A stretch of 64,000 nucleotides of DNA, taken from the NCBI GenBank assembly GCA_021229015.1, contig CM037792.1:42167655-42231654 (forward strand). Direction: 5' to 3'. Position numbers and translations under genes: made by a program. Below, one piece after another: positions 1 through 11,007 of the stretch. The DNA comes from Solen grandis (Eukaryota > Mollusca > Bivalvia > Adapedonta > Solenidae). The notes under the pieces are model-generated. The model worked only from the letters and a program-made list of their open reading frames with translations. It was not told where the DNA came from and searched no databases. Position 1 is the first letter of the stretch, and every line of letters begins with the position of its first letter.

Positions 1-50
1 AGACATATATAGATAAAATAGAAAAAGTACAACGCAGAGCAGTCCGCTCT
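1..50 (+). pseudogene. LINE ORF2 C-terminal remnant
   Basis: Frame 3 reads TYIDKIEKVQRRAVRS, which resembles the conserved tail of jockey/CR1-group LINE reverse transcriptases, where a 'LEKIQ/VQRRAVR' segment follows the thumb. The reading stops making sense where a perfect inverted copy of the same bases begins at about 46. Only 16 codons are visible because the window starts here. Assignment is by family recall; the fragment is too short to name a clade. Confidence 0.5.
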
Positions 51-65
51 GCGTTGTACTTTTTC
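21..65. repeat. perfect 20-bp hairpin
   Basis: Bases 21-40 are the exact reverse complement of 46-65, with a 5-base loop (AGTCC). The left arm is the LINE coding remnant, so the right arm is an inverted snap-back copy of it. A duplicated GGCCCTTGCATTG motif follows directly. Confidence 0.85.
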
Positions 66-994
66 TGGCCCTTGCATTGGTATGGCCCTTGCATTGATAA
101 AAATGCAAAATTAACAGCCCGCTCTCAAACTCTATCAAACGTAAACCAAACTTGGCCACAATTTGTATGGGCACATCTCGACCAAGTACGATAACGGCCC
201 TTGAATTGATGTAAATTGCAAATTGAACTGATCCATTCTCTCACTCTGACTGAATTGCAGTTTCATTGATAATTATATATATATAGTATGAAAGAGTGCG
301 TTGTCATGCAAAAGAACAACATTTTTCTAAATTAGCATGGGACGCATTTTTTTTCAGTTTTACTCCAAAATAGAATCTGGCCGCTATAGTGGAAAACAAA
401 CTTGATTCATCCGCTTTGCCTGAACTTCTGTTTGAGGTTCAGCTTAAAGAAGCAACACTTCATAACCAATGACAACATCGTTCAGTAACGTTTTTTTGTT
501 TTGTTTTTTTTTCATCCCAGTTCTTTTGTTATGATAACTGTATGTGTATTTATTATCGTCTATAGGCTGTTTCTGTACCCTCCTAGCATTTACATCGTTA
601 ATGCATTCCCCATTAGTTTCATGTAAAATCTGTTATGCTTTAAACCTATTGTGATATTTCGCAAGCTGAAGTTCACGTGCAACATCAACATAGAAGAATG
701 AAGAGGGAAATTGCGTGTGTACGGCTGCCGCAAATCTGATGTGAACTAGGCTTTACCGATGCCTGTGATCTTTGCTGAAAAAAAATCATTGTAGGGACCA
801 CTGATTCAGCAGCCTTTCTGGCCTAGGCTTTAAACTGTGACACTCAGGTATGTAAAGGTTGAACAGGATATTCAGGCTTTAGAAAAAACTTTGAAAATCA
901 CCCTTTCATTACAGATCTCTGTTCTCATGTTAGCGAGAACGAGATTGGTTTATCTGCACCATTTTTAAATCTTATTGAGATAAAGGTGGGAATA
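66..994. other. intergenic, no gene seen
   Basis: AT-rich sequence with short direct repeats of GGCCCTTG(C/A)ATTG near 67-220. I see no coding signal on either strand. Confidence 0.6.
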
Positions 995-1841
995 TACGGT
1001 GGCATAGAGGTGACATGCACTACTCTTTTTTATGTCGAGAGAACGAGATAATAAGTCGAGGGAACGAGATAATAAGTCGAGGGAACGAGTTAATTATCTC
1101 GAGGGAACGACTCATTATCTCGAGGGAACGAGTTAGTCAACCAATCAAATATTGCAATCAAGATTACGTATGTTGAGTCCGTGTTTATTTGTTTAATGGG
1201 ATTAACGGTCCATTGATAATATTTCTGTAACTGAGACAACGTCCAGACTACCTGAATACGTTCAGAATTAAATCCTTAACTGTTTTGATATCACTTAAAA
1301 TTTCTCCTTTCCAAATCAAACGAGTACAAAAATTTATGTGATTAGCTTTACTGAAACGGACGCGTCCTGTGTGTTCAGCATAACATAATTTGGCAATTAG
1401 AAAGTCTTTCTCGTAACTATATAACAATATGATCGTCTCTGAATATCATGAATGACAATTGTAACAAGTAATATGATTGGTTGACTAACTCGTTCTCTCG
1501 AGTTATTATTTCGTTCCCTCGACTTATTATCCCGTTCCCTCGAGATAAAAAAGTCGTTCCCTCGAGATAAAATAACTCGTTCTCTCGACTTATTATCTCA
1601 TTCCCTCGTCTTATTATCTCGTTCCCTCGAGATAATTAACTCGTTCCCTCGACTTATTATCTCGTTCCCTCGACTTATTATCTCGTTCCCTCGACTTATT
1701 ATCTCGTTCCCTCGACTTATTATCTCGTTCCCTCGAGATAATTAACTCGTTCCCTCGACTTATTATCTCGCTCCCTCGACTTATTATCTCGTTCCCTCGA
1801 CATAAAAAAAGAGAAGTGCGAGTCAGCTCTATTCCACCGTA
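995..1841. mobile_element. foldback element with terminal minisatellite arms
   Basis: The ends are inverted copies: TACGGTGG at 995-1002 pairs with CCACCGTA at 1834-1841. The inverted match continues inward with a few mismatches through about 40 bases, up to the arrays. Each arm then becomes a tandem array of a 21-bp unit built on CTCGTTCCCTCGAC/G: about 5 units in the left arm (1033-1135, inverted) and about 15 in the right (1493-1803). The middle (1140-1490) is unique and non-coding. The flanks GGGAATA and GGGATA may be an imperfect target duplication. The architecture is that of foldback (FB/Galileo-like) non-autonomous DNA transposons; the superfamily is not determined. Confidence 0.75.
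1493..1803. repeat. 21-bp tandem array (right arm)
   Basis: Tandem units of about 21 bp alternate between two variants, one with GACTTATTATCTCGTTCCCT and one with GAGATAATTAACTCGTTCCC. The same unit appears inverted at 1033-1135. Confidence 0.9.
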
Positions 1842-1978
1842 GGGATACGTGTTTTGTATTGGCTCGTCTTTAGTTTTTAAGGCTGAATAGAATATTAATT
1901 ATTAGTTCACACACAAAGTATGATCATTTCCATTTGTTTCCCCTCTTTATATTTCTATTATAAGGCGGCTAATAAGGG

Positions 1979-2220
1979 TTAACCCTTTCCTTCATAGAGA
2001 AAACCATGAAAAGACTTATGCGAACAGCATAAAACCCTATCAGCCTGCGAGTAACTCGTAGGCTGATCAGTTTTTATGCTGTTCGCTGCTCCTCAGTGGT
2101 CTGGAAATGAGGACTTTATAATTAAATTTGGTAAGGTTTAACTGTGGTTTTCTGCAGATCAGGCTTTATGTGGTACCTTTTGAGTGCGTCAAAATGAGTC
2201 TATATGAGGGAAAGGGTTAA
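1979..2220 (+). mobile_element. 242-bp piggyBac-like hairpin MITE, copy 1
   Basis: It begins TTAACCCTTTCCTTCAT and ends in the inverted form ATGAGGGAAAGGGTTAA. A long internal palindrome spans GCGAACAGCATAAAACC to its complement. Four more near-identical copies lie in this window. A TTAA at each end followed by CCCTTT matches the piggyBac target-site and terminal pattern, so mobilisation by a piggyBac-type transposase is inferred. There is no coding capacity. Confidence 0.85.
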
Positions 2221-3757
2221 AAATTAAATAATATAAAAAATGTCGCGTAATTATCCCGAGATCAACTGTTCACAAAATGGCGGATTTCGTAAGTTTATGT
2301 GTAATTTTATAAAACAACTTATAAAACACCTTTTAGATGTCAAAATATGGTTTATTTTAATTATAATTTTTTAAACGTATCTACAGTTTTTGACTAGTAT
2401 AGTCAAAAAAGATTTTATTTTCGCGGAGGATCGTCGTAATATGCTTTGCCGGAAGTGACGTGATATATGCGCCGTAAAACTGTTATTAGTAAGTAATTAC
2501 ACTTCATGCATTTTTTTCTTGTGTTCTGAACAGTTTTATTCTTTTCACGATTTTTCCATCCATAAGTATAATTAAAAAAACAACAAAAAACAACAACAAC
2601 AAAACACACACACACACACACACTAACTGCAAAATATGTTCATGTTGTTTTCTAAACAGCATTATAATTTTGATATATATAGTTGACCAAATAATATTTA
2701 TCAGTCTTTTTCAATACATTTTGTATTAGACCTTTCATAAAAAAAAGAGAAATGAAAAAATCGGCCCATTGGATTGGGTCGTGCTGACTTAGTATGGGCT
2801 GATTTGACAAGGGCTATATAGAGACCCTGGTTTATGGAAAAGTTTCGTGGTAGATGGTAATATTTAAAGAATATTCAAATCAGTGTATTCTTTTGTTAAG
2901 TTATGCGTTAAATATTGTACTCTCTGTTTGATTATCTTGATATATCTAACCAAATTAATTCACCCATACTATTAGCATTAATAATAGAGGACCCAGCGTA
3001 CATTTGATATGGTTTGGATATGTTTTTTTGGTCATTCATTATTTGGTCATGAGAAGTCATACAAGGAAGTCTCAGTCGTTTACATGATTGTTGGCAAACA
3101 TGGGATTAGAATTGATACATATTTGATTACTGTGAAAAAATAACAGGTTGAAATGTGTGAAATAATAAGTATTCACTGCTCTAGAAGCAGTTATATAAAT
3201 GACTCAAAGTTACGCACAATAGTCTAGCTGGTTTACATGGATCTGGATTATAGGAAAATTTTCATTTCAGGTGGCTAACACCCCCACCGCAAGAACTATA
3301 TTGCGATGTGGGCGTATTATCTAGAATATAATACCAGCGGTATCGCTTGTATTACTATAGAAACCATTGTGCACGTGTTGTCTCGCAATTATAGAATTCC
3401 CAACTGAATATGCAATTAAGATTTATATACTTTCGCCAAATAAAAACAGTTGTGTACATAGTTACAAGTATACACTTTCAAAGTAAAACACAGCGCTAAA
3501 AAAATCTGATCACAATAGGATTTGTGATATTTTCTTCCGTGGTTTACCTTAATCATAGGGGATATTGAGTTCAAACAAACCGTATATCAAATATACTATA
3601 CATTTTCTTCACAGATGAATATCAAGAAAATTGTCTATGCATACGACTTGCCCTTTTCCATGGTACATCTGGGCATCTTGATTGACTGATACAGTCTCGG
3701 ACATCATCATGTTAACCAGAGGGAAAGTTCGTGGCATCGAGATAGCCAATTAAGAGC
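2221..3757. other. intergenic, no gene seen
   Basis: AT-rich. It holds a (CA)n microsatellite at 2604-2623. A short dispersed repeat containing CCGAGATCAACTGTTCACAA sits at about 2250-2288 and recurs at about 4565-4600. Nothing else stands out. Confidence 0.6.
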
Positions 3758-3929
3758 AAGGAAGCACCCGTATCATTCGGAATACCTCGCCCATTTCAGG
3801 GATTCTATATACAGGTATAGATTTCCTGCCCATTTCTATAAATTTTTCGCTAGAAAAAGGTCAAGGTGTTCCGAATGCTGTATGTGTTTTTTCCTCTAAA
3901 TAATACGTGATAAGACCAATCTTTATTTC
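3758..3929 (+). repeat. 172-bp direct repeat, copy A
   Basis: From AAGGAAGCACCC to ATCTTTATTTC this block is repeated at 4387-4558 with about 5% differences, in the same orientation and 629 bp apart. Copy B is directly preceded by a SINE head piece; copy A is not. Confidence 0.85.
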
Positions 3930-4253
3930 CGCCTCACTAAAGAAGAGTACAAAATATAACAAGAAACAGATAAGTACACTATACAAATGCAATATGATTT
4001 ACAATTCAAATTAATTGTAATCTTGTTTTTTTTAATTCAAAATTGAGGAATTTTTGGTAGGCATTATCTTGGTAGATAAGTCACAAATGATGCTTCAAAA
4101 CGAATCATGTCTCGCATGCAATTTCAAGCAAGTTTTATTGCAATTCTCGTAGTATATGTATTTAATGTTGCTAATAATTGTATATACTTTGATAAAATTA
4201 TTAAAAAAGTTTTGTTCTCGTCTGCAAAATATTAATGCTATAGTTTGTTGTGT

Positions 4254-4311
4254 GGTGCAACCGTATGCCAATATTTACGTAAGCAAAGGCTTTGTTTTCC
4301 ACTTTCAAAAG
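4254..4311 (+). repeat. dispersed repeat (pair with 5844-5898)
   Basis: GCAACCGTATGCCAATATTT and the following bases recur at 5844-5898 in the same orientation with a few mismatches. It lies just left of the SINE head at 4321, so both may belong to one longer repeat. Confidence 0.7.
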
Positions 4312-4320
4312 TGTTTTGTG

Positions 4321-4386
4321 TCCCAAAGAGAGGGTAAAGTCGCTGACTTTAACACTCACTCAGCCCCTCACCGCGTGGGCTCACAT
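4321..4386 (+). mobile_element. SINE head fragment
   Basis: GAGGGTAAAGTCGCTGACTT and the following CTCAGCCCCTCACCGCGTG match, in the opposite orientation, the tRNA-like end of the SINE at 25204-25440. Only the head is present; the body is replaced by the 172-bp direct repeat. Confidence 0.65.
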
Positions 4387-4558
4387 AAGGAAGCACCCAT
4401 ATTATTCGGAATACCTCGCCCATTTCAGGGATTCTATATACAGGTATAGATTTCCTGCCCATTTCAATAAATTTTTCGCTAGAAAAAGGTCAAGGTGTTC
4501 CGATTGCTGTATGTGTTTTTTCCTCTAAATAATACCTGATAAGATAAATCTTTATTTC
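4387..4558 (+). repeat. 172-bp direct repeat, copy B
   Basis: Second copy of the block at 3758-3929. Open frames that cross it are not preserved between the copies, so I do not regard it as coding. Confidence 0.85.
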
Positions 4559-6808
4559 TTTAATCATCCCGAGATCAAATGTTCACAAAATGGCAGATTA
4601 GGATAGGGTGGGGGAAGGCGTTTTATTTATACAGTAGCTGTATTCTATTACTGGTCGAGGTCGATAGTGTATGAGTAAGTTTTGAAATAATTATTTGGGA
4701 AGGAAACATTCCCTAAGAATTACTCTTTTAAAATAAGGAAATCATTCTCAAACCGAAGGATTTATTGTGTTAGAACTGTGTGTGTGTGTTTTCAAAGTTC
4801 ATTTTATTTTTATTACGAAGATCTATAAACACATAGTATTGTAGAGGTTTTTGTTTATGGGTTGTCATCATTTGGATCCAACTATTTAAAGAACTGAACT
4901 CCTATGTGACAATTTCAAAATACAGGAATTCAAACCTCTCACTCGTGATCTGCCTGGTTTCCTCTGTTACCGATGAGAAGTTCGAATCACGATTTAAAAA
5001 ACAACAACACAGAATATCTTTGCGTTGTTTCCTAGCACTTTGCTTCACAGCATCTATGTTCGATTCCAGATCTTAATCCTGAGCCCATTTTATTTTAGAT
5101 CCCGTTTGCTGTATGTCAAAACGCCCCCATACCCTGTTCAAATATGCATTTCACAATCTATATTTAAATTTATTGCTTATTTATTATACGTCTATAGAAT
5201 AATGTATATTTAATATATATATTTACATATCTGAAAAACTTGTGTATGTCACTCTCACTTACATAAAAAAGTAATTTGATTTTGAAACATATCCTATTTA
5301 TCTGATTACCATCATCATGTTTGCATGCATTGTATATATTTTGTTTATGTGACGATGAGCTTATATGCGTAAGTCTTAAAATAAACATATGTTCTGATAA
5401 AAAAATAATATGAAGAAAGTTATCTGAAGATGGTGTATGAAAAACAATTTAATTTGCTCAGTTAGCAGATTACCTTCTTCATCGTTATTTTTAAATGGTC
5501 TCATTTCAATAAATTACCGCCTGACGCGGTTTCCTTGTCTGATCAAAGAAAATAAATTATATGTAATTAATGACGCCGCATTCTTCATTTAAGCTCAATT
5601 AATATATAAAACTGAAAATGTGAGGGAAACATTTGGCGGACGTAATGATTGTTAGCTACCGTCTTTTCAATAATTTTTGAAACAATACTTAAAGTGAAAT
5701 TCCTGCTTACAAATAAAATACACTGTAATTGTATCTCAAAATACTTTTGACCATAAATCACAACCTCCGGTAATAAGAAGTGTTTCATTTAGTAAGTATG
5801 AAGATATGAGACTTAATATTCTACCCCACAATATATATATATTGCAACCGTATGCCAATATTTACGTAAACAAAGGCTTTGTTTTCCACTTTCGAAACAG
5901 TCTACATTTCCTTTTGACATTTTGAAAATCTTTGATGTTTATTAAAATCTATGTCGACGCGATGATACAATAATAATTTGATAGTGTGTAACTATTTTTG
6001 GCAGTTGTTTTTTTTCATTGTTTTGTTGATAAGATACTTATAATTTTACCGTTTTAAATAGATTCTTCTCCTAATTAAACGTGGGGGTAATATTTGATAC
6101 TTTTGAGCTGTCTCAAATAACTTCACGTAGAGAAGAGAACTGGATGACACCATAGCAATTTCTGAGTTTCTGTAGCGCATTTGTGTAGCACACGTGCAGC
6201 ATGTCTTTCAGCCAAATTCAAGCTTGTCTTGCACTGCTACCCGTACATTTATTTATCCAGGTAAACCAGTTCCATTCAATAATCGGCTGTTCATCGGATG
6301 AAATGGGGCTCATTATACATATAAAAGATCTGCATTTTGTGTACCAAACATTTCATTAAGAACGGAAAATATCATCTTATTTTTATTGTCATGTTTATTC
6401 ACACGTAAATAAAGTTATGTCATCATTTGCACCATAATTTAATCCCATTTACAAATGCATTAATATTTTACAGTAGTGGGCGAGTGTCGATATTGGGAAA
6501 TGCATTAAAACTTATAGGTTTCACTGAAATTACAAACTCACGACACCATAGATCTATTTAAAGAACAATTATAAAAGTAAACAGCTTTTGATATTTTATT
6601 TCATAGAAATTTTAACATGTAACTTATTTCATTTTAATCATGGCATTCAAAAATAGATAAACAGTATCAGAGCCTACTAAATGCACTACCGTGTTATTGT
6701 AGTGCACTTTCACTTAAAAAGTGAAGATATACGAGTATAATTAAATATTCAAATACATGTAGTTATCAGTGTTTTATTAATGTGCGAATATGATATGCGT
6801 GTTTCAAT
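4559..6808. other. intergenic, no gene seen
   Basis: AT-rich, with a short (GT)n at about 4779-4790 and the dispersed repeat at 5844-5898. No frame shows a recognisable domain. Confidence 0.6.
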
Positions 6809-6829
6809 GTGTCATGGTCTCGTATCGTA

Positions 6830-7300
6830 CCGTGGCGATCTAATACTCGTACTGCCGTGCGTCGCATCGTATACTCGTACTGCCGTGCGTCGTATCGTAA
6901 CGTGGTGATTTCATACTCGTACTGCCGTACGTCGTATCGTACAGTGGTGTTTTCATACTTGTACTGCCGTACGTCGTATCGTACAGTGGTGTTTTCATAC
7001 TCGTTCTGCCGTGCGTCGTATCGTACATTGGTGATTTCATACTCGTACTGCCGTGCGTCGTATCGTACTGTGGTGATTTCATACTCGTACCTCCGTGCGT
7101 CGTATCGTACCGTGGTGATTTCATACTCGTACTGCCGTACGTCGTATCGTACTGTGGTGATTTCATACTCGTACTGTCGTACGTCGTATCGTACCGTGGT
7201 GATTTTATACTCGCACTGCCGTTCGTCGTATCGTACTGTGGTGATTTCATACTCGTTCTGCCGTGCGTCATATCGTATTCTGACGATCTTATACTCATAA
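6830..7300. repeat. 42-bp minisatellite, about 11 units
   Basis: A 42-bp unit built from ACTCGTACTGCCGTGCGTCG and TATCGTAC-GTGGTGATTTC is repeated about 11 times with scattered substitutions. Because 42 is a multiple of 3, both strands stay open. Plus gives repeats of YCRTSYRTVVISYS; minus gives repeats rich in MKSPQYDTTHGSTS. No start context, conserved domain or splice sites support a protein. A related TTACGATACGATACGATAC patch lies at 8988-9010. Confidence 0.9.
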
Positions 7301-8073
7301 TTCTGTACCGGCGTAATGTTGACTTATTTGGTATCAAAATTAGATATTTCAAAGTGTTCATTTATAGTTGATTAAATGAAGTAATATATCAGTGAAGTTG
7401 ATACGTTTTATGTACTTTGTCTTTCTGTCTGATTTCAAGATAAAAGAGGACCCGTTCGCGCCTTTGCAGCATCATGTGCAGACCCCGGAGTGTTACCCTT
7501 TAAAGATAAATTTTGATGCCGAAATAGGTCAAATTTTGAAGAAAAAAAAAATGGGTTCTTTATAAAACCAACAATTTAGTAGCCAAAAGCGGGAATGACA
7601 ACTTGGCTTTTTCAGCCTACAATGTAAGCCCCAGTGACAAGGTGAAGGGAGGAGATGGTCCTGAAAAGAATCGCTTTGTTCAGCGAGCAGATGTTTGACG
7701 CTTATCATGTACTTGTCATTGCTGTACAGTACTATATATTACAATCAGTTTCTTAAGGTGTCAAAGTATTAGTAAAAAATACATTATATATCAGAAATCC
7801 TGATAATGCCTTCTCATGGTAGCAGAGATCTATGCCGAAGAATGAAGGGGAGATAACTGCGTGGAGATTGGGAATACCTTAAGCGGAACAGGCGGCTTTT
7901 GAAAAATGACTACTAAATTTGAATATTCTCTTCTTGAGAGAGTGTGCTTCATTTTCTGTATTGTTTCGCTCAGGAGCACCATTATATCCCAATTTGCTCT
8001 CATTTGTTTATAAAAAAATCTAATTGGCCAATATATTTTTTTAATTGCACTGACCGTTATCACCAGAACGTAG

Positions 8074-8270
8074 AGACCATTTTATTCCGAAATGAGACGT
8101 AAACCTACGTAAATCACTTCCCGAACACCTAATCCACATGCTGGTGTAAAATAAAGCACATTGTTCAATGGGAAATAAACATACAATTAAGATTTTCCAC
8201 CAGACACTGATTGGTCAGTTTAAATCGGCGAATTATATCGATTATTACCGATCCTCTGGTGAAATGGTCT
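8074..8270 (+). mobile_element. MITE family B, copy 1
   Basis: Termini are AGACCATTT and its inverted form AAATGGTCT, about 197 bp apart. Diverged copies lie at 17076-17264 (inverted) and 21254-21450. Shared inner motifs include GAAATGAGACGTA, ACATTGTTCAATG and ATTGGTCA. No coding capacity. The superfamily is not determined. Confidence 0.7.
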
Positions 8271-9096
8271 ATTTCTCATCCTGAGATGCTTTATGGGTCA
8301 TTTAGAATTAGAAACTGGCACAACAGTGTCATAAATCACCATCTAGACGGTCACATAACACGCGGCTGAGACGATAAGTCACCATGACAAAGGGCTTTAT
8401 GTCAACTTAAGACCTCTTTCTTACCCATTATCAAGTTTAAAATAAATAATAGAGAGTTTCTGGGCTAGAGTGTCCGTTATATATAGATAATATTTATAGT
8501 AATTATGGTTTATATCAATCCTTTATTGAACGAATGTTGGATACCTGATGAATAAAGTACATTTACTTGTCATTTTCTGTCACACAAATAAAACACCCCG
8601 AATAAATGTTTGACACCGATTCAAAGCAGAGGAGAAAACATAAAAATTGTCATTATTTTCCCCCCAAATTTTAAGTATTCATGTTCACTTTTTCTACCGC
8701 CAGGCAAGAGGGAAAAAAATTTCCTCATCACAACTTACATTAAAAAACGTTCTGATTCGTTAGAAAGATTTCTTTTTCACATTGTTTACCATATGAAATT
8801 GACGTCAAGATTTGCAAAAACATAGAATCAATAACGTGCATGTAATTTGAGGTATCGCACTTTCTGCACTTGATTATAATTATTGGAAAATATTTATAAC
8901 TTGTCTCAGAGATCTTAATGAATGTTAACTGTCAAACTTTATAAAGCAGACGATGCAGAAGAAGAGGGATTGAAACAGAGCTTGGATGGCTTACGATACG
9001 ATACGATACAGAGCTTACGATACGCTGTACGTTAACAGTCGACCTGTGGGAGATACTGTGATGTGTAGGACCAGGGGAGATTTTGTAGAATTAGGC

Positions 9097-9122
9097 AAAA
9101 AAAAAAAAAAAAAAAAAAAAAA
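9097..9122 (+). repeat. poly(A) tract
   Basis: About 26 A residues, followed by a second shorter run at about 9150-9161. Possibly the tail of a degraded retroposon, but no body is recognisable. Confidence 0.9.
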
Positions 9123-9189
9123 TAAGTTGTTTATTTCAATAACATCTCCGAAAAAAAAAAAGGGTCGGTAGGTCGGCATTTTTTTTAAA

Positions 9190-9362
9190 TTTAAACTTAT
9201 TTATTTTACGTCGATTGGGAAACAAGTTCTTACAACTTATACTAATCCCTCTCGACGGTTCCTGGGTTGGACCGGTATTTTGCGCCTGGGAAGGTCGTGA
9301 GGAATTCTCGCGTCCAATGGGGTTCGGATCCGTAATCAGATACGTTACCACTGGATCATGGC
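9190..9362 (-). mobile_element. tRNA-headed SINE family 2, copy 1
   Basis: The block contains TTCTTACAACTTATACTAAT, a CTCTCGACGGTTCCTGGGTTGG motif, and GGGTTCGGATCC near a tRNA-like end (TACCACTGGATCATGGCG). Diverged copies in the same orientation lie at 22291-22462, 24885-25028 and 63840-63997. The tRNA-like end, with a B-box-like motif in reverse complement, suggests a Pol III SINE transcribed on minus. Confidence 0.6.
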
Positions 9363-10230
9363 GTTTCTTTTAAAACTTTTTTTTAGGTTGGTAATATCAA
9401 AACTGCCTGCTATGATTAAATATTGGTTTAATATCTTAGATAAAAGCATCGACATAGCTTCGACATAGCCTCGTTTCGAATAATTCTGGCAAACTATAGT
9501 TGATTCATACAACTGACGGAAAGAAGTTTCCGTAGATTTCATGAGGCGACCAAATAGAGTTGATCTTAAAGAACACCACAAACGACAGGTTAAATTATAG
9601 TTTCCTCATTGCGTGTATGCTTTAGAACTGTAAATAGCATTTATTAACGCGATTGATTAAATTTCGTTGTCTTGAATTCATGCATGACCTTACCAATATA
9701 TATTTAGGTCACAGAATTAGTCTGGGCTATGAAATATGAATATCTCGCAAACCTCCCCCCCCCACCATCCCCAACACAAAACGTCTTAAGTTGAGACTCG
9801 ACGAAAGTTAATGTCAACGAAAATTAATGGGTTTGCACATTATAATAAAAAAGGTAATGAGGTAAGCTGTCCTCGTTGGCGTGTATGTTTACATCATACA
9901 GTGGACAATCGAGAATGAGTCATTAGGGTCATGAGGAAATGAACAAAGATTAAAATGAATGTAGATCTATATCAATTTACAATATGAGAAGAATAACGCA
10001 AGGAAAGGCAGGGTTTATGCGCATATTGTGAAGACATTTTATGACCTGGAGATGATTACTAGACCACACCTTTGTCAGTTGAGAAGCAGGAAGTTTTTAC
10101 CCAAAGCAACCAACACATCCATACATTTTAAAAATGGATTTTTATAATTCTACACAAATGAAATGGAAGATTTATTCATTTTTTTTTTAAAGAAAGAGAA
10201 TTATTCTATACACATTATACATTTATTTTC

Positions 10231-10262
<32 letters not shown>
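10231..10262. repeat. (GA)n microsatellite
   Basis: About 16 AG dinucleotides with one AA interruption. Confidence 0.95.
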
Positions 10263-10949
10263 TGTTATAGGTCAATATTTGATCATCTAAATCAAATGAT
10301 ATGTATGATGGGAGTAACAGGAAAAAGTTGGTACCAAGTTATTTCAAAAGTATATGCTCAGATAAAATTTAAAATACATGTGAATATAAAATAAAGATGA
10401 AAATAAAAACGCCAATGATTAAAATAGGGGAGATAAAAAACTGACACAAATTGCATCAAATAATAAACCATTGTAATATTTTATTTTATTTTCTATACAT
10501 GTAATAGCTGGTGTTTATTAAAATACTTTTTTTAGTATTTGGGCACATTACCGTAAGAAGAAAAATGGACACCAACTGTTTGACCTATAAACCTTTACCT
10601 CATGAATATTAATTTACAAATTAATGACTGGTGAGGCAGTGGATCTTTCCCTGTGGCGCACACTGTTTAGAATTTAAGCTACAATCAGAGGGTAATCCGA
10701 TCAGACATCTTCTTCCTGATTTTGCAAAAACCTCAAAACACGTCTTTGTGGTGAGGTATAGGGGAAAATGTTCTTGATAAATCGACAACAGTTGATACAC
10801 ACTGGTAGAATTGATATAGTTCTATGACCACGCGCATTTCAATTAAAATGATATGTTAATGATGTTTTTATAATTTACAAAAACAATGCGCTATTACAGA
10901 CACCCATTGATAGTACAGTCATATCCTAAATGAAGTAGTGAGTGAAAAG

Positions 10950-11007
10950 AAAAAAAAAAAAAAAAAAAAAAGACAACCCCCTCAAAAAAAAAAAAAAAAA
11001 AAAAAAA
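10950..11007 (+). repeat. two adjacent poly(A) runs
   Basis: About 22 A and 24 A residues separated by a C-rich linker. Confidence 0.95.

Noticed and set aside
6809..7300. Repeat protein of about 160 residues on plus, or its minus-strand counterpart
   Set aside because: The open frames follow from a repeat unit divisible by three; both strands are equally open and neither has gene context.
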